Source: Roseiarcus sp963767245
GTDB lineage: Bacteria; Pseudomonadota; Alphaproteobacteria; Rhizobiales; Beijerinckiaceae
Assembly (NCBI GenBank): GCA_963767245.1
Contig: CAVYDG010000023.1
Span: 186,001 to 250,000, forward strand
Length of the DNA: 64,000 nt
Reading direction: 5' to 3'
Both the position numbers and the translations under genes were made by a program. Under the pieces are notes generated by a model. That model was given only the letters and a program-made list of their open reading frames with translations. It was not told where the DNA came from and did no database searches. Positions 55,074 through 64,000 of the stretch are shown here, one piece after another (position 1 is the stretch's first letter; each line of letters opens with the position of its first letter).

Positions 55074-56414
55074 ATGTTGAAAGCCTTCAGCCGCTTTGGG
55101 CGAACCGCAACAGCCTGCGCTGTTCTCGTCGTCTCGTTCGGCGCGGCCTGGGCGGCAGAAGCCGATTCCGCCCCATCGGATCCGCCCCCGGCGGCTGATC
55201 AGGAGCGCGCGGACAAGGAGACCGAGCTGCGCGGGATCCAAGACACGCTGCGCGCCTCGGAAGAGCAGCGCCGCGCGATCGAGGCTGAAATCGCGTCGGT
55301 GCGCGCCGATCGGGCTCGCTTGTCAGCGGCGCTGATCGAGACCACCGCCAAGGTTCAGGACGCCGAGCGCGGCGCCGCGGCGGCCGGCGACAAGCTGGCG
55401 AGCCTCAACGGCGCAGCCGACGAGCTCGCGCGCTCACTCGAGCGCCGGCGGGCGACGATCGCGGACGTACTTGGCGCCCTCCAGCGCATGGGCGCCAATC
55501 CCCCGCCCGCCATTCTCGTCAAGCCCAACGACATGTCGGAAGCGGTGCGGGCGGCGACGGTGATGGGCGCCGTCATTCCGGAATTGAAGGCTGAGACCGA
55601 GGCCGTCCGCAACGATCTTGACGCCCTCGCCAGGACCAGAGCGTCGATCGCCACGGAGCGCGACGAACTCGCTCAGCGGGGCCAGGCGCTGGCGGTCGAC
55701 AAAATGCGTCTCGCCGCGCTGATCGACACGCGCCAGAAGTCGCTCGCCTCGGCCGAGGACGCGCTCGGCTCGCAGCAGCAACGTGCGGCCGACCTCGCCC
55801 GGCAGGCGACGTCGCTCAAGGACCTCGTCGCCCGGCTCGACGGCGAAAACGCCACCCGGAAGGCCGCCGCGGCGGCGGCGCACGCAACCGAGGCTGCCGC
55901 GGCGGCGGAAATCGAGGCCAGGGCGCGCGCCGCGCGCGGGGCCGATCCGGTGCGGCTGAAGCCGGAAATCGCCTTCGGCGACGCCAGGGGCCAAGTGCCG
56001 CTGCCCGCCGCGGGCTCGATTCTGAAGATGTTCGGCTCGCCGGACGGCCTTGGCGGAACCGAGCGCGGACTCTCGTTGGCCACGCCCGGTGGCGCGACGG
56101 TCTCCGCCCCGGCTGACGGGGCGGTGCTTTTCGCCGGACCGTATCGAAGTTACGGTCAACTCTTGATCATGGACGCCGGCGGGGGATATTATGTCCTCCT
56201 CGCCGGCATGGATCGAATCAATGTTGCGTCCGGCGAGTTTGTCCTCGCGGGAGAACCGATCGGCGTCATGGGAGACGGGTCCGTCCGCATGGCGGCCGCA
56301 GCCGCTGTTGGCGCGGCGCGCCCGGTGCTCTATATCGAGTTGCGTAAGGACGGTACGGCGATCGATCCGGGGCCGTGGTGGGCGAAGGCAGACATCGAGA
56401 AGGCGCACGGATGA
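55074..56414 (+). CDS. envC: murein hydrolase activator EnvC-like
   Basis: A 446-residue periplasmic protein: signal peptide (MLKAFSRFGRTATACAVLVV), a long coiled coil (about residues 45-290, heptad-rich, SEEQRRAIEAEIASVRADRA), and a C-terminal degenerate LytM domain (LSLATPGGATVSAPADGAVL, YGQLLIMDAGGGYYVLLAGM). The M23 zinc residues are absent, as in EnvC/NlpD activators that switch on amidases at division. The ATG at 55074 is preferred over the TTG at 55062. It overlaps ctpA by four bases (ATGA). Confidence 0.9.
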   Translation: MLKAFSRFGRTATACAVLVVSFGAAWAAEADSAPSDPPPAADQERADKETELRGIQDTLRASEEQRRAIEAEIASVRADRARLSAALIETTAKVQDAERGAAAAGDKLASLNGAADELARSLERRRATIADVLGALQRMGANPPPAILVKPNDMSEAVRAATVMGAVIPELKAETEAVRNDLDALARTRASIATERDELAQRGQALAVDKMRLAALIDTRQKSLASAEDALGSQQQRAADLARQATSLKDLVARLDGENATRKAAAAAAHATEAAAAAEIEARARAARGADPVRLKPEIAFGDARGQVPLPAAGSILKMFGSPDGLGGTERGLSLATPGGATVSAPADGAVLFAGPYRSYGQLLIMDAGGGYYVLLAGMDRINVASGEFVLAGEPIGVMGDGSVRMAAAAAVGAARPVLYIELRKDGTAIDPGPWWAKADIEKAHG

Positions 56415-57808
56415 TTCGTAAAACTGGCTATTTGGGACTTGGCGTCGTTCTGGGAGCAGCGGCGACCGCCGCGGCGCCGCAGGCGTTGCTCTTCGTCAGT
56501 CCTTCCGCCTATGCGGCGGCGGCCGACACCTATCGGCAGCTCAACCTGTTCGGCGACGTGTTCGACAAGATCCGCAACGACTATGTCGAGAAGCCGGACG
56601 AGTCGAAGCTGGTCGAGGCCGCTATCAACGGCATGCTCACTTCGCTCGACCCCCATTCGAGCTACATGGACGCCAAGGCCTTCCGCGACATGCAGGTCCA
56701 GACGAAGGGCGAGTTCGGCGGCCTCGGCATCGAGGTGACCCAGGAGGACGGCCTCGTCAAGGTGGTGACGCCGATCGACGATACGCCGGCCGCCAAGGCG
56801 GGAATTTTGTCCGGCGACATCATAACCGCGATCGACGACCAATCGACGCAGGGCCTGACGCTCGATCAGGCGGTCGACAAGATGCGCGGTTCGATCAATT
56901 CCCCGGTCAAGCTCAAAATCATGCGCGGGGCGAAAAAGGAGATCAAGGACTTCACCATCGTCCGGGATCTCATTCACGTCCAATCGGTGCGCTCGCATGT
57001 CGAGGACGGCGACATCGGCTATATCCGCATCACTCAGTTCACCGAGCAGACCGAGGATGGCCTGAAGGCCGCCATGGACAAACTGCACAGCGAGATTCCG
57101 GCCGACAAATTCAAGGGCTACATCCTGGATTTGCGCAACAATCCGGGCGGATTGCTCGACCAGTCGATCGATGTCGTCAATTCGTTCATCGACCGGGGCG
57201 AGATCGTCTCAACGCGCGGCCGCACGGCCGACGAGACACAGCGCTTCGACGCCAAGCCAGGCGGCGATCTGTCGGCTGGCAAGCCGGTGGTGGTGCTCAT
57301 CAACGGCGGCTCGGCGTCGGCGTCGGAAATCGTGTCCGGCGCGCTTCAGGATCACAAGCGCGCAACGCTGATCGGCACGCGTTCGTTCGGCAAGGGCTCG
57401 GTGCAGACGATCATGCCGCTTGGCCAGGACGGAGCCCTGCGCCTGACGACGGCGCGCTATTACACCCCGTCGGGCCGATCCATTCAGGCCAAGGGCATCG
57501 AGCCCGATATCAAGGTGCTCGAGAACGTGCCTGACGATCTCAAGGGCAAGGACGACATGAAGGGCGAGGCCTCGCTCAAGGGCCATCTCACCAACGGCGC
57601 CGAGGACACGTCGGCGTCCCAGGCCTATGTTCCGCCAGAGGAGAAGGACGACAATCAGCTGACCGCCGCGATCGACCTCCTGCACGGGGTGAAGCATCCG
57701 GAACCGGCGATCAAGGCCGATGCGGCGCCGGCGAAGACCGACCCTGCGCCCGCGGCGGCGGCGACGCCGTCCGACCCCGGTCCGGCGAGCGGCGCCAAGC
57801 CGAACTGA
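56411..57808 (+). CDS. ctpA: C-terminal processing protease CtpA (S41), copy 1
   Basis: A 465-residue periplasmic serine protease with an N-terminal membrane anchor/signal. The cap region has LTSLDPHSSYMDAKAFRDMQ; the PDZ domain is near 95-170 (GEFGGLGIEVTQEDGLVKVV); the catalytic domain has YILDLRNNPGGLLDQ, VVLINGGSASASEIVSGALQ with nucleophile Ser, and GTRSFGKGSVQTIMPL with the Lys. It overlaps envC, and copy 2 follows at once. Such proteases trim the C-termini of cell-wall hydrolases and other envelope proteins. An Ala/Pro-rich tail of about 40 residues ends it. Confidence 0.95.
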   Translation: MIRKTGYLGLGVVLGAAATAAAPQALLFVSPSAYAAAADTYRQLNLFGDVFDKIRNDYVEKPDESKLVEAAINGMLTSLDPHSSYMDAKAFRDMQVQTKGEFGGLGIEVTQEDGLVKVVTPIDDTPAAKAGILSGDIITAIDDQSTQGLTLDQAVDKMRGSINSPVKLKIMRGAKKEIKDFTIVRDLIHVQSVRSHVEDGDIGYIRITQFTEQTEDGLKAAMDKLHSEIPADKFKGYILDLRNNPGGLLDQSIDVVNSFIDRGEIVSTRGRTADETQRFDAKPGGDLSAGKPVVVLINGGSASASEIVSGALQDHKRATLIGTRSFGKGSVQTIMPLGQDGALRLTTARYYTPSGRSIQAKGIEPDIKVLENVPDDLKGKDDMKGEASLKGHLTNGAEDTSASQAYVPPEEKDDNQLTAAIDLLHGVKHPEPAIKADAAPAKTDPAPAAAATPSDPGPASGAKPN

Positions 57809-57846
57809 TGCGGCCGATCAGAGCGCACGGAGGCGAGAGTCGTTCG

Positions 57847-59168
57847 ATGAGGAAAGGTCTCTCCTACCTTGCGTATGGAGTTGCGGCCGGCGTGGTCCTC
57901 ACAGGGGCTACGCACGGCGCATTGCGCGCCGCTGGGAGCGGCGCCAATGAGAAGCTCGCGGTGTTCAGCGAAGTTTTCGACAAGGTGCGCGACACCTATG
58001 TCGAAAAGCCCGATGACGAAAAATTGATCAAATCGGCGATCGACGGGATGCTGGCGTCGCTCGATCCGCATTCAAATTATTTCGATCCGAAAGCGTTGCA
58101 GGACTTCCAGAGCAGCATGAAGGGCGAGGAATTCGGCGGCCTCGGGCTCGAAGTGATGATGGAGGGCGGCCTCGTCAAGGTGGTAAGCCCGATCGACGAT
58201 ACGCCTGCGGCGCGCGCCGGGATGATGTCCGGCGATCTGGTCACTCGCATCGACGATACGGCCGTCAAAGGCCTGACGCTGAAGGAAGCGGTCGACAAGA
58301 TGCGCGGCCCGGCCAAGTCGGCGGTGAAGCTGACCGTCGAGCGCGGACAGAACCGGGACGTGAAGGAGTTCACGATCGTCCGCGAGATCATCCACGTCCA
58401 GTCGGTGCGCGTCACATCTCGAAAGCGGCGACATCGGCTATATCCGCATCACCCAATTCAATCAGGAAGCCTACGACGGGGTGCGAAAAGCCTTCGACCA
58501 TTTCCGCACCGACCCCGGGCAGGCGAATTTGAAGGGCTACATCCTCGACTTGCGCAACAACCCGGGCGGGTTGCTCAATCAGGCGGTCGAGATCGCCAAC
58601 GCTTTCGTCGACAGCGGCGACATCGTCTCGACCCGCGGCCGGACCCCCGACCAGGGGCAGCGCTACACCGCCCGTCCCGGCGTCAATCTGGCGCAGGACA
58701 AGCCGCTCGTCGTGCTCATCAACGGCGGCTCGGCCTCGGCGTCGGAGATCGTCTCGGGCGCGTTGCAGGATCTCAAGCGGGCGACCCTGATCGGCACGCG
58801 CTCGTTCGGCAAAGGATCGGTTCAGACCATTCTGCCGCTCGGCGAGAATGGCGCGCTCAAACTGACCACCGCCCGCTACTACACGCCGTCGGGCCGCTCG
58901 ATCCAGGCGAAGGGAATCGATCCGGACATCAGGGTGCTCGAGAACATCCCGGACGATCTCAAGGGCAAAGTGTCCAGTCTGGGCGAAGCCTCGCTGACCG
59001 GGCACTCTGAAGAACGGCGACGAAGAGGAGAAGGGCTCCGACGCCTATGTGCCCCCCGATCGCGACAAGGATACGCAATTGGAGGCCGCGGTCGAGCTCC
59101 TGCACGGCGCCAAGGCCGAGACGCTGAGGAGTCCCGATCCGCCGGCGGCGGTGACCACCTCGCAATGA
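57847..59168 (+). pseudogene. C-terminal processing protease CtpA, copy 2, two frame changes
   Basis: A second S41 protease about 440 residues long, closely similar to copy 1 (EEFGGLGLEVMMEGGLVKVV, ILDLRNNPGGLLNQ, LINGGSASASEIVSGALQ, SFGKGSVQTILPL). One extra base lies near 58411 (after SVQSVR, GTGCGC-G-TCACATCTC; copy 1 reads through here), and a second near 59000 (GGGCAC-T-CTGAAG). Removing both restores one frame to the stop at 59166-59168. GGAGGCGAG precedes ATG 57847; an in-frame ATG at 57808 overlaps the copy 1 stop. Both changes are insertions, which suggests errors rather than selection. Confidence 0.82.
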
Positions 59169-59686
59169 TCTCAAGTCGACGCCGCTTGGCCGTCGCGCTC
59201 TCGGCCGTCGCCCTGGCGGTAGCGCCGCGCTTGGCTCAGGCGCAGGAGGGATCCGGCTGTGGCGGATTCAAATGGCCGCTCGAGCCCGAGCGCGCGGCGC
59301 TCGTCAGGGCCGATAAGCCGTCGCTCGCCAACGGCGGCGCCATCGCCTTCAACCTCGCGATAACGCTCGAGCTTCAGCCGCTGGCCGGCGCCGGCCTGCC
59401 GAAGGCGCCGGAGCGGGCGTCGAAGTCGGCGCAGGGGTTCGCCGGCCATTTCATCCTCGCCGCGCCGGCGAAGCCGGGCGTCTACAAGCTCACGATCTCG
59501 TCGCCGGGCTGGATCGACGTGCTCGACGGCGAAGACTACCTGCATCCGAAAGCGTTCACCGGCGCAACGGGATGCGAGGGCGCGCGCAAGAGCGTGAAGT
59601 TCGATCTGCCGCCCCGCGCGCTGGCGGTGCAATTCAGCGGCGTCGAGGACGACCGGATTTCGGTCATCGTCTCGCCCGACCAATAA
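59165..59686 (+). CDS. periplasmic protein of unknown function
   Basis: 173 residues: basic N-terminus and signal peptide (MISSRRRLAVALSAVALAVA, cleavage after RLAQAQ). The mature part begins with a Cys-containing GSGCGGFKWPLEPERAAL and is beta-rich, with GHFILAAPAKPGVYKLTISS and GWIDVLDGEDYLHPKAFTGA. I do not recognise the family. The ATG overlaps the stop of ctpA copy 2, so it belongs to the envC-ctpA operon and may act in the same envelope process. It converges on purH, 37 bases away. Confidence 0.75.
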   Translation: MISSRRRLAVALSAVALAVAPRLAQAQEGSGCGGFKWPLEPERAALVRADKPSLANGGAIAFNLAITLELQPLAGAGLPKAPERASKSAQGFAGHFILAAPAKPGVYKLTISSPGWIDVLDGEDYLHPKAFTGATGCEGARKSVKFDLPPRALAVQFSGVEDDRISVIVSPDQ

Positions 59687-59723
59687 GGCCGCCGGCGTCG
59701 CGGAGAGGACGCGGCAGCCCCAG

Positions 59724-61325
59724 TCAATGGCGGAAATGTCGCAGCCCCGTGAACACCATCGCCGCGCCGGCTTCGTCGGCGGCGGCGATCACATCGGCGT
59801 CGCGCACCGATCCGCCAGGCTGAATGACCGCCGTGGCTCCGGCCTCGATGGCGGCGATGAGGCCGTCGGCGAACGGAAAGAAGGCGTCCGAGGCGACGAC
59901 CGAGCCGCGGGTGCGCGGCTCGGATGAACCCGCGATTGCGGCAACCTCCTCGGCCTTGCGCGCGGCGAGGCGCGCAGAATCGACCCGCGACATCTGCCCC
60001 GCGCCGATGCCAACGGTCGCGCCGTCCCTCGCGTAGACGATGGCGTTCGACTTCACGTGCTTGGCGACTGCCCATGCGAACCTCAGGTCGGCCATTTCGC
60101 TTGAGGTTGGCGCGCGTTTGGTCACCACCTTGAGCGTCCCGTCTCCGGGCGCGCCGTTGTCGCGGTCCTGGACCATGAGGCCGCCGGCGACCGACCGCAC
60201 GGTGAGCGTCGGCTGACCGGGATCGGGCAGGGCCCCGGCAATCAGGAGCCGGAGATTCCTCCGCGCCGCCACGATCGCCAATGCCTCGTCGTCCGCCTCC
60301 GGCGCGATGATCACTTCGGTGAACATTTCGACGATCTTGCGGGCGCTCGTAACGTCGAGCCGCCGGTTGAGCGCGATGACGCCGCCGAAGGCCGAAACCG
60401 GATCGCAGGCCAGCGCCTTCCCGTAGGCCTCGAGGAGCGTCGCGCCGAGCCCGACGCCGCACGGATTCGCGTGTTTGATGATCGCGACAGCGGCGCTCTC
60501 GGCGGGATCGAATTCGGCCACCAGCTCGTACGCCGCATCGGTGTCGTTGATGTTGTTGTACGACAGCTCCTTGCCCTGGATCTGTCGAGCGGTCGCGACG
60601 CCCGGGCGCGTCTCTGCGGTCAGGTACAATGCCGCGCGCTGATGCGGGTTCTCGCCGTAGCGCAGCGCCCCGAAGCTTTGGTGCAGGACGCCGCCGAAGG
60701 CGCGCCATTTCGGCGTCGGCTCATCGACCTCCCGCGCCAGCCAGTTGGAGATCGCGGCGTCGTAGGCGGCGGTGCGGGCGTAGGCCTTCTGCGCCATCTT
60801 GCGGCGGAAGGCGAGGCTGGTCGCCCCGCCGTTGCGGCGCAATTCCTCGACCAGCGCGGGATAGTCGTCGACGTCGACGATCACGGCCACGTCGTCGTGA
60901 TTCTTCGCCCCCGCGCGGATCATCGCCGGGCCGCCGATATCGATATTCTCGATCCGGTCCTCGAACGAGGCGCCCCGCCTCAGCGTCGCCTCGAACGGAT
61001 AAAGGTTGACGACCAGAAGGTCGATCGGCGCGATGTCGTTGGCGATCATCGCCGCCTGATGGGCCGGGTCGGAGCGGATCGCGAGCAGGCCGCCATGCAC
61101 CCGCGGGTGCAGCGTTTTGACCCGCCCGTCCATCATCTCGGGGAAGCCGGTGATCTGCGCCACGTCGACGACCGCAAGGCCGGCGCCGCTCAGCGCCGCC
61201 GCCGTGCCGCCGGTCGAGATCAGCTCGACGCCCGCTTCCGAGAGTGCGCGCGCCAGATCGACGAGCCCCGCCTTGTCGGAAACGGACAGGAGCGCGCGCC
61301 CGACCCGGACGATATCGGTTGCCAT
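59724..61325 (-). CDS. purH: bifunctional AICAR transformylase/IMP cyclohydrolase
   Basis: Catalyses the last two steps of IMP synthesis. The 533 residues show the cyclohydrolase domain at the N-terminus (LLSVSDKAGLVDLARALSEA, GRVKTLHPRVHGGLLAIRSD, NIDIGGPAMIRAGAKNHDDV) and the transformylase domain from about 200 (LRYGENPHQRAALY, ISYN-type KELSYNNINDTDAAYELVAE, KHANPCGVG, SDAFFPFADGLIAA). Length is as expected. It is not in an operon; rsmB, its frequent neighbour in this order, is 0.9 kb away, also on the minus strand. Confidence 0.97.
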   Translation of the reverse strand: MATDIVRVGRALLSVSDKAGLVDLARALSEAGVELISTGGTAAALSGAGLAVVDVAQITGFPEMMDGRVKTLHPRVHGGLLAIRSDPAHQAAMIANDIAPIDLLVVNLYPFEATLRRGASFEDRIENIDIGGPAMIRAGAKNHDDVAVIVDVDDYPALVEELRRNGGATSLAFRRKMAQKAYARTAAYDAAISNWLAREVDEPTPKWRAFGGVLHQSFGALRYGENPHQRAALYLTAETRPGVATARQIQGKELSYNNINDTDAAYELVAEFDPAESAAVAIIKHANPCGVGLGATLLEAYGKALACDPVSAFGGVIALNRRLDVTSARKIVEMFTEVIIAPEADDEALAIVAARRNLRLLIAGALPDPGQPTLTVRSVAGGLMVQDRDNGAPGDGTLKVVTKRAPTSSEMADLRFAWAVAKHVKSNAIVYARDGATVGIGAGQMSRVDSARLAARKAEEVAAIAGSSEPRTRGSVVASDAFFPFADGLIAAIEAGATAVIQPGGSVRDADVIAAADEAGAAMVFTGLRHFRH

Positions 61326-61525
61326 TTTCCGCTCGCCCCCAGTCGGTCGCGGGTGGGATTATGTTGCGGTGCAATAGCACGCTTCAGGCGGCTCCGGAAC
61401 CGCCGGCGAGGAGCAATTCGCGGCGCCGGTCGCGAAGAAGTCATCAATCCGCGCGGCGGCGGGCATTGCAAACGCCCGGGCGAACCCCAACTTCACATTC
61501 AAGGCTCTGAAACGAGGAACATCTC

Positions 61526-61765
61526 ATGCGCAAGACAATCGCAATGATCGCCGTGGGCGCCGCCCTTGGGCTCGCGCCGGCCGCGGCTCTCGCCCAGCAG
61601 GGGACGTCGTCGTCTTATGGCAGCGTCGGCGCCGGGCCCCATATCCCCACCCAGGAGCTGACGCCGTTCGACCGTTCGTGGAATCACGCCAATCAGTCCA
61701 AGTATCAGGCTTACGACGGGGCCGAATGGGTGCGCACGCACGGCAAGAGCCCGTTTTGGTTCTGA
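61526..61765 (+). CDS. small secreted protein, tandem paralogue 1
   Basis: 79 residues with a Sec signal (MRKTIAMIAVGAALGLAP, cleavage near AALAQQ). The mature ~57 residues share a pattern with the next gene: QQGTSSSYGSVG, GP-x-IPTQ-x-LT, R-x-WNH-x-NQ-x-KYQ and a C-terminal GKSPFWF. GAGGAA lies seven bases before the ATG. No Cys, so no disulfides. No known function or domain is recognised. Confidence 0.8.
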   Translation: MRKTIAMIAVGAALGLAPAAALAQQGTSSSYGSVGAGPHIPTQELTPFDRSWNHANQSKYQAYDGAEWVRTHGKSPFWF

Positions 61766-61948
61766 CGCGCTGACGCTCCCGATCCCGCCAAGCCGTTTGC
61801 GGGGCTAAGCCGTTTCCCGCGCGGCGGTCGAAACTTTTTGTCTCTTTCGGCCGTTAGCACATCGAATGCCTCGCGGCGCCTGGGTGTTGCTGATCGGATA
61901 GTCGTTCTATCGGAGGCCGAAGGCGGTTGGCGTGAATGGAAAAATCCG

Positions 61949-62191
61949 ATGTTGAAAACCATTGCAATGATCGGCCTCGGCGTCGCCCTCGTTCTCCAGT
62001 CGGCCGGCGCCCTCGCTCAACAGGGTACATCGTCGTCCTATGGAAGCGTCGGCTGGGGACCAGTGATTCCGACGCAGTCGCTCACCAACAAAGAGCGCGC
62101 CTGGAATCACGACAATCAGGCCCGCTACCAGTCAGAAGAGAGCGCCGAATATCTTCGCCAGCACGGGAAGGGCTTGTTTCCCTTCTTCTGA
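61949..62191 (+). CDS. small secreted protein, tandem paralogue 2
   Basis: 80 residues, a paralogue of the preceding gene: signal peptide MLKTIAMIGLGVALVLQS, then QQGTSSSYGSVGWGPVIPTQ, RAWNHDNQARYQ and the ending GKGLFPFF. Start is ATG 61949; the open frame upstream (to 61838) has no signal peptide. The 183 bases between the copies hold a low-complexity spacer with no recognised promoter. The duplication with conserved aromatic tail (FWF/FPFF) is notable. Confidence 0.8.
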   Translation: MLKTIAMIGLGVALVLQSAGALAQQGTSSSYGSVGWGPVIPTQSLTNKERAWNHDNQARYQSEESAEYLRQHGKGLFPFF

Positions 62192-62210
62192 CGGCCTGAC
62201 GCCGCTCTCG

Positions 62211-63508
62211 CTAGCCGGCCCTGACCAGCCGGGCGGCGAAAAACCCGTCCAATCCCGAGCGTCTCGGATTGTCGCTCCATAATTGTGAGGGCAGCGTGCG
62301 CAGGTCTCCGGCAACCGTCACGCACTCGGCAAGGCCGCCGATCTCTTCGGCCGCGATGGGCAGGCGCCGCACGTCCGGGTCCCGGCGCAGGACGGCGGCG
62401 ATCTGCGCTTCGCCCTCGTCCGGTTCGAGCGAGCAGACGCAATAGACGATCGCGCCGCCGGGCCGCGTCAGCGCGATCGCCTTGTCGATGAGCTGGGCCT
62501 GCAGCTTGATCAGGGGGCCGAGATCGCCCGGCCGCTTGATCCAGGCGACATCCGGATGGCGGCGGATGGTGCCGGTCGCAGTACAGGGGGCGTCCAACAA
62601 CACGGCGTCGAACGCCGGCGCGTCGAACGCGAGCGCGTCGGCAACCACGATCTCCGAATGAAGACGCAGGCGCTCGAAATTAGCAGCGAGCAGCTTGAGC
62701 CTCTCCGCCGAGCGATCGACCGTCGTCACCTCCGCGCCCGCGGCGGCCAGCTCGGCCGCCTTTCCGCCCGGCGCGGCGCAGAGATCGACGATCCGCATGC
62801 CCGCGCGGGGCCGAAGCAGGCGCGCCGGCAGCGCCGCGGCGGCGTCCTGCACCCACCATTCGCCCGCCGCGTAACCTTCGAGCTGCGCGATGGCCTCATG
62901 CGTATCGAGCCGCACCGAACCGGTCGGCAGTGCGATCCCGCCGAGGCGCGCCGCCCAGCCGGAAGGGTCGCCCTTGACGCTGATGTCGAGCGTCGGCTCC
63001 GAGCGGTGCGCCGAGGCGATGGCGCGGGCGGCGCTCTCGCCGTAAGTCGCGCGCCAGCGCTGGGCAAGCCAGGCGGGTGTATCGTCGTCGAGCGGATCGG
63101 AGCTGGCCAGGATCGCGTCGCGGTCGCGGGCGATTGTGCGTAGAACCGCGTTGGCGAGCGCCGCGAACGGCGCGCTGGCCGGGTCGGCGCGCGTCGCCTT
63201 GACCGCGAGGTCGACGGCCGCGTGATCGGGCGTATCAAGAAAGAGGATCTGGGCCGCGGCGACGATGAGCACCCATTCGAGGGCGCCGCCGCGCTTTGGC
63301 ATCCCCTTTTCCAGTCGCCGCGCCAGCGCCTTGCGGATCGTCCCGAGCCGGCGCAGCGCCACGGTGGCGATCGAGCGCGCCAGCGCCCGGTCGCGCGGGT
63401 CGAGGCCGCCCGCGCGCAGCGAGAGATGGCGGCGAGCCGCTCTTCGAGCGGGCGCGCCAGGGTCAGCGCTTCGGCCACGGCGCGCGCCGCCGCCATCCGC
63501 GCCGCCAT
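62211..63508 (-). pseudogene. rsmB: 16S rRNA (cytosine967-C5)-methyltransferase RsmB, one frame change
   Basis: About 430 residues when restored. The N-terminal NusB-like domain starts at ATG 63508 (MAARMAAARAVAEALTLARP) and loses the frame at AAIS near 63420; it continues as LRAGGLDPRDRALARSIATV. A doubled TC (plus strand GAGAGATGG for expected GAGATGG) fits the break. The methyltransferase domain is whole: RIVDLCAAPGGKAAELAAAG, DAVLLDAPCTATGTIRRHPD with the catalytic PC motif, and AIVYCVCSLEPDEGEAQ with the second Cys. As this gene is normally intact, a sequencing error is likely. Confidence 0.85.
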
Positions 63509-63715
63509 GCCCGGCGGCGCGGGCGCCGGGGTCTCCGGACGCCCGGCATGAAACCCATGCGCCTGTCGCGCCAATCGTGCCTCGCTGCGAATCAATTGCC
63601 GACCGCCCCTCGCGAAGTCTATACGCGAAATTGGAGGCGGCCTTGCGTCAGGCCGGGTTATGCACGTGCAGGACCCGGATCTTTTGCCGCCCAAGGCTCG
63701 AGACAAGCGACAGCG

Positions 63716-63931
63716 ATGAACGCCAAGGCTCAAGACCCCGTTCCGCCGAACGAGACCGAAACGCCCGCCCCACGCGACCTGCCGCCCGCGGCGCGTCGCG
63801 CGCTCGAGGAAGCGGCAGCGCGGCGAGCCGCACTCAAACCGGCAGGGCCGCCGGAACTCAACGGCCGCGGCGGCCTCGACCCAGTGCGCTACGGCGACTG
63901 GGAGGTGAAGGGCTTGGCGAGCGATTTCTAG
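63716..63931 (+). CDS. DUF1674 / succinate dehydrogenase assembly factor 4-like protein
   Basis: 71 residues with the family-defining C-terminus ELNGRGGLDPVRYGDWEVKG followed by LASDF. The mitochondrial homologue SDHAF4 (Sdh8) assists maturation of the flavin subunit of succinate dehydrogenase; alphaproteobacterial members are thought to be its ancestors. The N-terminal half is Pro/Ala/Glu-rich and probably unstructured. ATG 63716 fits. In this order the gene commonly lies beside rsmB, as here (divergent). Confidence 0.9.
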   Translation: MNAKAQDPVPPNETETPAPRDLPPAARRALEEAAARRAALKPAGPPELNGRGGLDPVRYGDWEVKGLASDF

Positions 63932-64000
63932 ACAAGACATGCTTGGTAAGGCGGCGCTCCCGCCGCCATCGTGACGACCTGGCTCCGCGCGAGGGCGGCT

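Overview
The window is high-GC, densely coded chromosomal DNA from an alphaproteobacterium, most likely of the order Hyphomicrobiales (Rhizobiales). The evidence is the rsfS-rlmH-envC-ctpA block, an NdvB-type cyclic beta-1,2-glucan synthase, a DUF1674/SdhAF4 gene beside rsmB, DUF1194 and DUF3828-like secreted proteins, and interspersed repeats of a kind common in this order. The family (Beijerinckiaceae-like?) is a guess. No phage, IS element, CRISPR array or rRNA is visible; there is one tRNA, tRNA-Arg(CCT).

Layout. 0-5.6 kb: end of a flavin monooxygenase, a truncated universal stress protein, zwf, an FMN alpha-hydroxy-acid oxidase, and a MarR/MFS efflux pair with a palindromic operator on the marR start codon. 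5.8-9 kb (minus): two sugar ABC permeases with a broken substrate-binding protein and no ATPase. 9.2-18.5 kb (plus): a catabolic stretch with a PaaK-type CoA ligase, a DpgC-like cofactor-free dioxygenase, an IlvD/Edd sugar-acid dehydratase, an unrecognised 560-residue protein with an HETIH motif, an HpcH/HpaI aldolase and a TPP enzyme. 18.7-22.1 kb: a frameshifted small secreted protein, then ompA-like and caspase-like genes (minus). 22.5-36.3 kb: a degraded region on the minus strand holding an NAD(P)-disulfide-reductase relative that lacks both redox cysteines, a glycoamylase-family protein, an ndvB gene cut by five frame changes, and fused scraps of a sulfatase and a TetR regulator ending next to tRNA-Arg.

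36.6-44.9 kb: SNase-like nuclease, M48 protease and rdgB with overlapping ends; a lower-GC methyltransferase; then the dTDP-L-rhamnose genes rfbC-rfbD-rfbB-rfbA, split by two different interspersed repeats that share one hairpin. 45-64 kb: a catalytically dead HtrA-like protein, a vWA/DUF1194 protein, esterase, DNA glycosylase, gluQRS, an M23 peptidase, GST, quinone oxidoreductase, rsfS, rlmH, envC, two ctpA copies, purH, two tandem small secreted paralogues, rsmB and a DUF1674 gene.

Two themes stand out. First, PaaK, the DpgC-like dioxygenase, the TPP enzyme and possibly the FMN hydroxy-acid oxidase could together form a route from arylacetate through arylglyoxylate; this is inference. Second, at least ten genes carry frame changes or stops, including usually intact ones (rsmB, ctpA, a DNA glycosylase). 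That pattern suggests uncorrected sequencing indels for many of them, although the sulfatase/TetR join near the tRNA looks like true decay.
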